64,000 nucleotides of DNA, from assembly GCA_023079485.1 (NCBI GenBank), contig CM041087.1:33798017-33862016 (forward strand), in the 5' to 3' direction. Below the pieces are notes generated by a model. That model was not told the DNA's origin. It was given only the letters and a program-made list of their open reading frames with translations, and did not search any database. Position numbers and translations under genes: made by a program. Positions 37,395 through 47,538 of this stretch are shown one piece after another. Source of the DNA: Archilochus colubris (Eukaryota; Chordata; Aves; Apodiformes; Trochilidae). Positions within the stretch are counted from its first letter, which is position 1; each line of letters begins with the position of its first letter.

Positions 37395-38935
37395 AGGGAG
37401 TTCAGACCCTCAAGCTAAGAGGGGGATCAGGAGGAGAAGGATCCCTCCCATAATCCAGGAGGAGATGCCCAGTGATCAGCTGCACCACACAGGTTATACA
37501 CAAGTCTATGGGGCTGGATGGGACACACTCAAGGGTGCTAAGAGAGCTGGTGGATTGCTCAGCAATCATTTCCATCCCTTATCAGGAGTCCTGGATGACA
37601 GGGGAAGTACCAAAAGACTGGATATCAGCCCATATGACACCCATATATTAAGAAGGGATGTAAGGATGATCCAGGAAATTACAGGCCTGGCAGTTTGACT
37701 GTGGTGCCAGGGAAGCTGATGGAGGAGATCATCCTGAGTACTACTATACAGCACTTGCAGGATAACCAGGTGATCCGGCCCAATCAGCATGAGTTGATGA
37801 AAAGCAGGTCCTGTCTGACAACCCTGATCTCCACTGATGACAGGGTGACCCACTTACAGGATGAGGGAAAGGCTATGGATGTTATCTACCCTGACTTTAG
37901 TAAGGCATTTGTCTCTTTTCCACAGCATTCTTCTAGAGAAACTTGCTGCTCATGGCTTGAATGGCCATACATTTGCTGGGTTAAAAACTGGTTGGATGGC
38001 TGGACCCAAAGAGCTGTGCTCAATGGAGTTAAATCCAGTTGGCAGCTGGTCAAGAGTGGTGTTCCCCAGGGCTCAGTGCTGGGGCCACTCCTGTTTGACA
38101 TCTTTCTCATTGAATTAGATGAGGGGATAGAGTGCACCCTTAGTAAATCTGCAGACACGAAAATAGGTGGAAGTGTTGATCTGCCTGAGGATAGGGAAGC
38201 TCTGAAGAGGAGTCTGGACAGGTCTGAGCAATGGGTGAAGGCCAGTGGCATGAGTTTCAACAAGGCCAAATGTCAGGTCCTGCACTTCAGCCACAACAGC
38301 CCCCAGCAGGGCTACAGGCTTGGAGAGGAGTGGCTGGACAGCTGCCCAGCAGAGAGGGACCTGGGGATGTTGATGGACAGCCAGCTGAACATGAGCCAGC
38401 AGTGTGCCCAGGTGGCCAAGAGGGCCAACAGCATCCTGGCCTGCATCAGGAACAGTGTGGCCAGTAGGACCAGTGATCTTACCCCTGTACTCAGCACTGG
38501 TGAGGCCACACCTTGACTACTGTGCTCGGTTCTGGGCCTCTCACTACAGAAAAGACATTTTGCTAAGAGAGTGCACTCAAAGAAGGACAGCAAAGCTGAT
38601 GAAGGGCTGATGAGGCTGAGGGGAGACCATATTGCTCTCTACAATTACCTGTAAAGAGGTGGGGATCAGTCAGTTCAGTGAAGTTGTAAGTGGCAGAACA
38701 AGATTTAATGGCCTCAAGTTGAGTCAGGGGAGGTTAAAATTGGATGTTAGGAAGAATTTCTTAACCAAAAGGGTTGTCAGACATTGGAACAGGCTGCTCA
38801 GGGCAGTGGTAGAGTCACCATCCATGGAGGTATTTAGGAGTCATATAGACATAGTATTTAGGGATATGGTTTCATTAAGAACTTGTCAGTGTTGACAGTT
38901 GAACTCAATGATCTTTGTTACAACCAAAGCAAATC
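37395..38935 (+). mobile_element. CR1 LINE, about 1.5 kb 5'-truncated copy
   Basis: The homology covers the RT domain through the 3'-UTR. Early blocks match the CR1 '[18 protein letters not shown]' region but are split among frames. The RT core lies in the frame annotated at 37695-38516. After about 38520 the copy has '[24 protein letters not shown]', a deletion of the following '[13 protein letters not shown]' region near 38605, and then the 'RLKLDVRKNFLTKRVVRHWN' block. The tail is decayed (TTGAACTCAATGATCTTTG, without clean octamers). The 5' edge is approximate. It is inactive. Confidence 0.9.
37695..38516 (+). pseudogene. CR1 ORF2 reverse-transcriptase fragment, broken
   Basis: This 273-codon frame carries recognisable CR1 RT blocks: '[20 protein letters not shown]', 'RSCLTTLIS', '[10 protein letters not shown]', '[14 protein letters not shown]', and '[16 protein letters not shown]'. 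The catalytic FADD segment reads 'SADT', so the two-aspartate motif is lost. Between 'DFSKAF' and '[10 protein letters not shown]' about 20 residues do not match CR1. Two compensating indels have left an out-of-frame patch there. The frame ends after 'NSVASRTSD' by a further frameshift. The upstream endonuclease and ORF1 are absent. Confidence 0.88.
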
Positions 38936-40480
38936 CATAGGTTTTTAAATTTTTTAAAATAAAATATTAAAATCCTTTCCCCCTTTCTCAATTTTCATTT
39001 CAGTTCCACCTTCCAGTCAAATTTCAATAGATTGATTTTGTTACAAGACCTGCACAGATCTTGCCTAGTTGGTGCTGTGTATGGAGGTGTGTGGTTCAGA
39101 TAGCTGGAAGGAGGCAGTGCCCATGGGGGGGCGTTTTAGGGAGTCCAGTCAATAGCATCACCTGTGACTTGCACTCTTTCTTCCCTGGCTATTGGAGACA
39201 CTCAGTGGGAACAGCAGTAAGCACAAGATACCAGTTGTACAAGACAGTAAGACCGTAAGAGCAAATTGAACTATCCAGAACTTAATTTTAAAGAAAAAAA
39301 ATCACCCATATTTATTAGGCCTGTATAATGCTACTAGGGCAGTGAAATGTAAAGAACTGAGATCTACAATCTGAGAAAATCTAAAAGATATGGATCACCC
39401 ACTGGCTGAACACATTTGATGGGAGACCTGGTACACTGACTGTATGCTTTAGTCAGTAGGAAAAAAATAGATCCAAATTTTTTTCTCCTGTACGTAGGTG
39501 CAACACCACAAACTCAGCAGATTTTCACATTTTAATTTTAACTTCTGTAATTTTTATTTACTATCAGCCCAAAGAATGATGTTCTATGTAAGCTGTCAGA
39601 AAGACAGATATCAAATAACTGAAAGGCAATTTTTGTATAAATTTAGTTGCAAATCAGGCAACTGTATTTCTTAATCTTTAAAACCAAAGGAGAAAATGAA
39701 AATGAGGAGTATTAATTGATCATGATTCAGTATATAAACTTCTTATTCTTCTAACATTAAAGGTCTGGACAAGCAATAGCCAATAATGCTGACAGACATA
39801 CTTAACCAATGGTGTCAGAAAAACTGGCTGTAGACATGTGTCTAGACTCTTAAGTTTCACACTAAAAGCAGTTTAGAAGAAATCACCTTTGGAGTAGATT
39901 AAGCTAATGCATGTTACTTTACATTTTTTACACATACACACATACGACATTAAATGAAATTTGTAGCTTGTTGAATATGGCAAGGCAGGGATGTGTCATC
40001 TTCTGGACAAAATGTCATGTTAATCTTTACTGTTTCCCAAATTAAAATACATTCATGAAAATTTAAGAAATTTGCTGTATTTGAAGTCAAAATAAAATTA
40101 TTTATTCTGTCCTACATCAGTCCTAACTTCAATGAAAGTTATTTTTTTAACCGTTATCTGATTATTAAATAATAATCCTAATTACATATTCCTGGGCTGG
40201 GATGCTTCCTCATTTGTACCTTATTTCAGTCTTGCAGGCTTTTAATGTTAATTTCCACTTATTTTGACTTACTTAAAACCCACACAGAATAAGGGAACAA
40301 GTATGTCACACTGAAACTAAAACTACACTAATCACTGTTCCATAAAAAGCACTTGAAAATCTTGTCTTCATCAGTCAATAGGACAAAATACCTCTACCAT
40401 ACAATTATTTCCCATCCCACTCAATAATTTATCCCTGTAGTAAAGAGATGAGTGCCTTGGACCCTGTTTTTCCCCTTCAG
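38936..40480. other. non-coding stretch between two CR1 copies
   Basis: AT-rich low-complexity sequence immediately follows the CR1 end (38940-38970). The segment at about 39060-39200 is more GC-rich than its surroundings but I cannot identify it. Confidence 0.5.
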
Positions 40481-40570
40481 GATCATAGAATCATAGAATC
40501 ATAGAATTAGCTGGGTTGGAAGGGACCTCAGAGATCATCTAGTCCAACCCTTGACCCACTGGAGCAGTTG

Positions 40571-42070
40571 CTAGACCATGGCACTGAGTGCCACATCCAG
40601 TCTTTTTTTAAATGTCTCCAGGGACGGAGAATCTACCACCTCCCCGGGCAGTCCATTCCATAGCCTAATCACCCTCTCCGTGAAGAAATTCTTTCTAATA
40701 TCTAACCTAAACCTCCCCTGGCACAACTTAAGACTGTGTCCTCTTGTCTTGTTGAAGGTCGTCTGTGAAAAGAGTCCAGTTCCCACCTCGCTACAGCCTC
40801 CTTTCAGGTAGTTGTAGACAGCAATGAGGTCTCCCCTGAGCCTCCTCTTCTTCAAGCTGAACAGCCCCAGCTCTCTCAGCCTCTCCTCATAGGGCCTGTG
40901 CTCGAGTCCCTTCACCAGCCTGGTTGCCCTCCTATGGACCTGTTCCAGGACCTCTACATTCTTCTTAAACTGAGGGGCCCAGAACTGGACACAGTACTCG
41001 AGGTGTGGCCTAACCAGCGCTGAGTACAGGGGAAGAATCACCTCCCTGGACCTGCTGGTCACGCTGTTTTTGATACAGGCCAGGATGCCATTGGCCTTCT
41101 TGGCCACCTGGGCACACTGCTGGCTCATGTTCAGTTTCTTGTCGATGCAGACTCCCAGGTCCCTTTCTGCCTGGCTGCTCTCCAGCCACTCTGTGCCCAG
41201 CCTGTAGCGCTGCATGGGGTTGTTGTGGCCAAAGTGCAGGACTCGGCACTTGGCCTTGTTGAACCTCATCCTGTTGGAATCGGCCCAGCTCTCTAGTCTG
41301 TCCAGGTCCCTCTGCAGAGCCCTCCTGCCTTCGAGTTGGTCCACACTTCCTCCCAGCTTGGTGTCATCTGCGAATTTGCTGATGATGGACTCAATCCCTT
41401 CGTCTAAGTCGTCAATAAAGATATTAAACAGAACTGGGCCCAATACTGATCCCTGGGGGACACCACTAGTGACCGGCCGCCAACTGGATGCAGCCCCGTT
41501 CACCACCACTCTCTGGGCCCGGCCCTCCAGCCAGTTCCTAACCCAGCACAGCGTGCTCCTGTCCAAGCTGTGGGCTGACAGCTTTTTCAGGAGAATGCTA
41601 TGGGGGACGGTGTCAAAGGCTTTGCTGAAATCCAGGTAAACCACATCCACCGCCTTCCCCTCATCCACCAGACGGGTCACCTGATCATAAAAGGAGATCA
41701 GGTTGGTCAGGCAGGACCTGCCCTTCCTAAACCCGTGCTGGCTGGGTCTGATCCCTTGCCCATCCTGCAGGTGCTGTGTGATTGCACTGAGGATGATCTG
41801 CTCCATAACCCTGCCAGGCACTGAGGTCAGGCTGACGGGCCTATAGTTTCCCGGGTCCTCCTTCCGGCCCTTTTTGTGGATTGGCGTGACATTCGCCAAC
41901 TTCCAATTGTCTGGGATGTCCCCCGTGAGCCAGGACTGTTGGTAGATGATAGAGAGAGGCTTGGCAAGCTCTTCTGCCAGCTCCCTCATCACTCTTGGGT
42001 GGATCCCATCCGGTCCCATAGACTTGTGGGGGTCCAAGCAGCTCAAGAGGTCACTGACTGTGTCCTTCAA
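40571..42070 (-). pseudogene. CR1 ORF2 RT C-terminal half, 499 codons, catalytic motif kept
   Basis: The frame retains the RT blocks in order: '[20 protein letters not shown]', '[14 protein letters not shown]', '[18 protein letters not shown]', '[17 protein letters not shown]', '[20 protein letters not shown]' and the catalytic '[15 protein letters not shown]'. The C-terminal region '[19 protein letters not shown]' and the natural stop after 'DVALSAMV' follow. It has no ATG of its own; the frame opens downstream of a stop near 42097. The preceding ORF2 segment (to 42073) is in a different frame. The two are separated by a single-base difference, most simply at an A run near 42086-42094. With no endonuclease domain it cannot retrotranspose by itself. 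Confidence 0.92.
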
Positions 42071-42072
42071 TA

Positions 42073-42306
42073 TTACAGGGGGCTGTTTAGATTTTTATCA
42101 CCTTCTATAGGCTCCAGAAGCCTGCTGTCAACAGGATAACCTGTCTTTCTGTTGAAAACTGAGGTAAAGAAGGTGTTAAATACCTCAGCCTTTTCCTCAT
42201 CTTTGATAACTATATTCCCACCCATGTCCAGTACAGAATGAATGTTTTCCTTGCCTCTTCTTTTGCTATTGATATATCTGTAGAAGCATTTCTTATTGTC
42301 CTTCAC
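42073..42306 (-). pseudogene. CR1 ORF2 segment upstream of the RT core
   Basis: It encodes 'DNKKCFYRYINSKRRGKENI', then '[20 protein letters not shown]', the linker between endonuclease and RT typical of CR1 ORF2. The same frame is open further upstream to about 42400, with 'EEFRNIVRCRKKIRETKAQH'. It ends in a TAA where the RT frame is entered in another phase. Confidence 0.85.
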
Positions 42307-42402
42307 AGAAGTAGCAAGATTCAGTTCATGTTGTGCTTTTGTCTCTCTGATTTTCTTTCTACATCTGACTATATTCCTAAATTCCTCTTGAGAAGTTAGC
42401 CC

Positions 42403-42559
42403 TTAACTACAATACAAGGATACAATAGTTCCCACTGATTTCAAAGGAATTATTCAGCTCCTTCACTTCAGGACAGACAGACAGATCACACTTAGGTTGC
42501 TGAAAATAACAAAGTAATTTTCAAACTTGTTAATAAATGAGAGCCTAAGGAGTTAGCAC
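42403..42559. other. spacer between two head-to-head CR1 copies
   Basis: About 160 bp of AT-rich sequence without clear CR1 homology separates the 5' ends of the two copies. I see no obvious target-site duplication, as is usual for CR1. Confidence 0.6.
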
Positions 42560-44178
42560 GAAGCATCAGATACATCAATGGCAAAAGGAGGGGCAAGGGA
42601 AACACCCATTCTTTACTAGACATGGGTGGGAATATAGTTGTCAAAGATGAAGAAAAGGCTGAGGTATTTAACACCTTCTTTGTTACCACCTTCTTTCCAA
42701 AAGGAAACAGTCAGTGATCTGTTGAACTGCTTGGATCCCCACAAGTCTATGGGACCAGATGGGATCCACCCAAGGGTGATGAGGGAGCTGGCAGAAGAGC
42801 TCGCCAAGCCTCTCTCTATCATCTACCAACAGTCCTGGCTCACTGGGGACATCACAGATGATTGGAAGTTGGTGAATGTCACGCCAATCCACAAAAAGGG
42901 CCGGAAGGAGAACCCAGAAAACTCCAGGCCTCTCAGCCTGACCTCAGTGCCTGGCAGGGTTATGGAACAGATCATCCTCAGTGTAATCACACAGCACCTG
43001 CAGGATGGACAGGGGATCAGACCCAGCCAGCATAGGGTTAGGAAGGGCAGGTCCTGTCTGACCAACCTGATCTCCTTTTATGATCAGGTGACCCGTCTGG
43101 TGGATGAGGGGAAGGCTGTGGATGTGGTCTACCTGGACTTCAGCAAGGCGTTTGACACCATCTCCCACAGCATTCTCCTGGAAAAGCTGTCAGCCCACAG
43201 CTTGGACAGGGGCACTCTGTGCTGGGTTAGGAACTGGCTGGAGGGCCGGGCCCAGAGAGTGGTGGTGAACGGGGCTGCATCCAGTTGGCGGCCAGTCACT
43301 AGTGGTGTCCCCCAGGGATCAGTGTTGGGCCCAGTTCTGTTCAATACCTTTATTGATGATTTAGATGAGAGGATTGAGTCCATCATCAGCAAATTTGCAG
43401 GTGACACTAAGCTGGGGGGAAGTGTCGATCAGCTGGAAGTCAGGAGGGCTCTGCAGAGGGACCTGGACAGACTGGAGAGTTGGGCTGATTCCAACAGGAT
43501 GAGGTTCAACATGACAAACTGCCAGCTCCTGCACTTTGGTCACAACAACCCCATACAGTGCTACGGGCTGGGGACAGAGTGGCTGAGAGCAGCCAGACAG
43601 AGAGGGACCTGGGCTTCTGGAGCCCTGAGGACCTGTCTGGATTGACAGGAAGCTGAACATGAGACAGCAGTGTGCCCAGGTGGCCAAGAAGGCCAATGGT
43701 ATCCTGGCCTGGATCAGGAACAGCGTGACCAGCAGGTCCAAGGAAGTGATTCTGCCCCTGTACTCAGTGCTGGTGAGGCCACACCTTGAGTTCTGTGTCC
43801 AGTTCTGGGCCCCTCAGTTTAGGAAGGATATCAAGGTCCTGGAGCAGGTCCAAAGGAGGGCAACTAGTAGCCGGGGGGGGGGTTGGTCTCTTTTCCCAGG
43901 CAACTCTCAGCAAGACAAGAGGGCACGGTCTTAAGTTGTGCCAGGGGAGGTTTAGGTTGGACATTAGAAAGAATTTCTGTACAGAGAGGGTGATCAAGCA
44001 TTGGAATGGGCTGCCCAGGGAAGTAGTGGATTCTCCATCCCTGGAGATATTTAAAAAGAGACTGGATGTGGCATGCAGTGCCATGGTCTGGTAACTGCAG
44101 CGGTAGTTGATCAAGGGTTGGACTTGATGATCTCTGAGGTCCCTTCCAACCCAGCCAATTCTATGATTCTATGATTCT
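42560..44178 (+). mobile_element. CR1 LINE, plus strand, partner of the head-to-head pair
   Basis: It starts at the same ORF2 linker region ('RYINGKRRGKGN') as the minus-strand partner. It runs through RT to a typical 3' end: GGTTGGACTTGATGATCTCT, then ATTCTATGATTCTATGATTC (about 44156-44175). Relative to the partner it lacks about 80 bp near 42690 and about 140 bp near 43868, beside a G9 run. It has an altered stretch near 43600-43645. By eye about 27 residues differ over about 290 aligned RT residues. It is inactive. Confidence 0.93.
42638..43645 (+). pseudogene. CR1 ORF2 RT fragment with lost catalytic Asp
   Basis: The 335-codon frame shares almost all RT blocks with the 499-codon frame on the other strand, including '[20 protein letters not shown]' and '[15 protein letters not shown]'. 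The catalytic motif reads 'FAGD' instead of FADD, which should abolish polymerase activity. The N-terminal junction '[14 protein letters not shown]' marks an internal deletion with a repeated ACCTTCTTT at the breakpoint. The frame ends after an indel-scrambled segment at 43600-43645. Further CR1 segments lie downstream in other frames (43659-43880 and 43900-44094). Confidence 0.9.
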
Positions 44179-47100
44179 GTCAGTCAAGCAGAGAAGTCTG
44201 AGGTAACACACTCCAAGATGCTACCAAAAGTCAGAAGATAAATATTTTAACTAGGATTTGTGTAAATAATGCGTTTGGTTCTTTATTATATTAATGGAAA
44301 TGGTGACATTCCTCATAAAGAAAATAACATTTTTTGTTCTTTCAGGTAGGTAATTCAATTTCACTTGCCTGGATTTATCCAAAATATCAATGTCTTCACA
44401 TTTTGAAAAATGGCATCACAACATTTGTTGTCTCAGCCTTTATATAACTGCCAGAAATTAGACACATATTTTCACTTTTTCAACTGCCTCTGCGACTGGA
44501 TAAAAAAAAAACCAAACCAACCCTGACCTGTAAAGAAACATTTTCCTCTACATGAACTTGGTCTTTGAGAATCCCAAAAGAAAATAAAACCCAAAATACT
44601 AAGCAGGAGAGTATTTTTTATGGTCTGTTGAAAGTACTGTCCTTGCATATACTCATGACCCTCTCAATAGATAGTCATGACCTTGTTTTGTCAATATATT
44701 TATATTTTCTCTTGGAAAATTGGTAAATAATTTTTCAGGGAAAACCTCTTGTTTCTTAAAAATCTTTGCCCTTTTTGACTTACGCTCACTTCAAATTCTC
44801 ATCTTTATATGTTATAGTTGTACTCTGAAGTAAAAATGTGAAAACCAGTGGTATTTATCTGTTAGACCTTACCTCAAATGGGAAGTCCAGAGGTGTAATG
44901 TTAGCAGGCAACTTAGCTCAGATGAAGATTTCAAAAATATCTGTTCAAAGAAACAGAAAAAATGAAATAACAAATCACTTACAATTATTTGAATTTAATT
45001 TGAGCATCTGTGGTAGAACACATCTCTATTCAAAATATTGTCCATGCATAATTCATTGAACTGGATAGAACTAACACAAATACTCCTTGCTGCTGTCTAA
45101 GAAGAAAGTTTAGGTGTGCAACCACTTTACTGTAGATATTTTGCCCCAGGATTATATCCAAATTTTAGATAAACACTGATGTATATAAAGGAATCTGAAC
45201 AATTTGTTCATGCACAAAATTACTTCATTGTCTTAGCCATTTAACAAAACTTCATGGCTGTTTTTGAGAGATGACAAAGACCATTTCTCTTCATGTGCAA
45301 ACTCTGGGCATTCTTTTCAGAGGTACCTAACAGTTGTACTTTTGCAAAACCAAGCATTTTATTTGGCTCATCTTCCTTCAAATTTTATGTTTCCTTTGTA
45401 TTAGGGCAGTAATGGATGATGTGCTCATGTCTTAGCAAGTCTTTTCATGACTTTAAAACATACAAGGCTTGAGGAAAAAAATAAATCTAAATATTATTCA
45501 TGGTTCCCATAATAGCAGTAAAGTATGCAGCCACCTAAAAACACATACACGCAGTCCTGCAATGATGAACTGCCACTTAACCAAGGAAATTAATTTATTT
45601 AGAGGACTAACTCTGTGCCATGACTCTGTCATATCTGAAACTCCTTTGATCCTACCAGGTTATTACTCTGGGTAAGAAACAGCCCCATCTCTTTGCAGAC
45701 ATTCCTCCATGGTCATGATGCAAAGATGAGTTGGTTAGCTCAGGCTTTGCAAGCTCAGACATGGCTGCCAGATGAAAATTGGCTTGCAGCCCGGTGTCTT
45801 GAGAAATATGTGAAACCACTTCGTGACTGTGTGTATTTGACTTTATAGATGTAGCTGAACACCTTTGTTGATTTTAAGTGCCACCATATTTATACTTTCA
45901 TCTTCTGTCACAAGTCTCCCACCAGAGAACACCAATAAATGCCTTTTTTCAAACTTCATTCCATTAATTTAATGTAGTGAAAAGGATCTGAGGCAACTCA
46001 CTCCATGAATTCAAAACCTACCACCTGCTAAGTAGGTCAGAGATGGCATAGGTGTGAAAATGTCTTCCTGTTTTAATACTGTACTCCTCATAATAGGAAT
46101 AATAGTATGCACCTTTCAAGAAAGACTTGTGGAAATAATTTACCTTTTCAAACCACACTGAGAATGCAAAATCCCAGATAAATAGGCAAAGAGCAACCAA
46201 ATCTTACTACGAGGTTTGCTATTAATTTCTCTCCAATCACCATATGAAGATATAAGATCTATACTGTGAGCTTGAAAACATTTAATTAAAAAGCAACACA
46301 CCTTCTGGAGAATGCTTCCATAAGGGCTAATATGATAAAATATACAGCAGCCCATTATGTGTAAAATCAAAGCAGTAGATACTCTTATTACCAAAAGGCT
46401 GAATTTGGTTTAACTGTACATGATTTTCAACACAAGTCACATCTTTTCTTAATTCAGACTTTATTCTTCCAGTGGCTATTAATGCAGACAATCTCTTTAT
46501 TTCACAGCAGTATTTTCTGCTGTCATAGAGAGATATCATACCTCTGGGTATTTGTGACCTTTTTCACATTATGAAGAGAAAGGAATATTTGGAAAACCAT
46601 ATAATGAGAGAAAAAGTAACCTAATAGAGATAGCAACAAGAACAATGCATATGTCAAGTGTGGGTAACAAAGGAATCTGAAATGAACAATCACTTTAAGA
46701 CTTCCAATATGGGAACTTCATAACATGCTCTTAAATCAGAGTAATAGCAGGAAAAAACTCATAGACCAAATTGTAGATGAATTGCAGATGGCAGAGAGAT
46801 GCCAGAACTACATAGAAGTAGGACTGTGCAACCTCCTAGATGAAAACTGCACAGTCTTTTAGAATGAGTCAGAGCTCACAACATCCCCCTCATCAGCCTT
46901 CCCATAGGCACCTCAGATATAGGCAGGGTACAACATGCAAAAGTCTTTTTGCCATCTTCCTTCCAGCTCTCATAGGCAGCCTCTATTGCATGACCACACA
47001 TGTCTTCCCATGGCATCAACATCCATAGGACCTTGTGATGGACCTAGTTGCCTGATAGCCTTCTAATCATTATGACCATTCAAGAAATGAAAGTCCACAA

Positions 47101-47475
47101 GATTCTATGAAGCCTGCACTAGTTAAAATGAAGTAATCCCCTCCCTCTTCAAGGTATTATCACTTAACTACTCACTTGTTAGCATCAGCCAACTATCAGC
47201 TATATTTTAAGATAAGATTGCAGAATAAGATAACATGGCAGAATAAGAAGAAAATCATGTGCAAGCTCTCTACAGGCATCCTACACATAACAGGAAACTG
47301 GTTCCTGAAAGGGTCCCAATCATTATTATACTTCCAGGTATGGTAAAGGCAGAGGTTATTGCAGTGGAACTCTTTAGCAAGCAAAAAGCCCCAAGTTGAG
47401 TAGCTATTTGCTTGTAATGCAATACAAATACAATGCAATACATATCAGTACCAAAAAGCATCAGACCAACACTTG
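44179..47475. other. AT-rich non-coding stretch, nothing recognised
   Basis: Only short dispersed open frames. No repeat family or exon was identified. Confidence 0.5.
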
Positions 47476-47538
47476 CCAAGAAACATTGGACCACATGATC
47501 CTTGAGGTCCCTTCCAACCTGATATTCTATGATTCCAT
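47476..47538 (+). mobile_element. CR1 LINE 3'-tail remnant (about 63 bp)
   Basis: The segment ACCACATGATCCTTGAGGTC followed by CCTTCCAACCTGATATTCTATGATTCC matches the end of the CR1 copy at 14034-14159. It is an extremely 5'-truncated insertion or the residue of a deleted one. Confidence 0.8.

Larger units (their letters stand above)
40481..42402 (-). mobile_element. CR1 LINE, about 1.9 kb, minus strand, best-preserved copy
   Basis: The 3' end lies at the low coordinate. The plus strand shows GATCATAGAATCATAGAATC, the complement of a CR1 octamer tail with three repeats. The copy runs through the 3'-UTR, a 499-codon RT frame (40571-42070) and an upstream open segment (42073-42306, continuing open to about 42400) that encodes the CR1 region before the RT core, including 'KKCFYRYINSKRRGKENI'. 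It is 5'-truncated near 42402, so endonuclease and ORF1 are missing. It faces a second copy at 42560-44178 head to head. Clean tail and frame suggest it is the youngest CR1 here. Confidence 0.95.

Noticed and set aside
41214..41639. 141-codon plus-strand frame inside a CR1
   Set aside because: Antisense shadow of the 499-codon RT frame on the minus strand.
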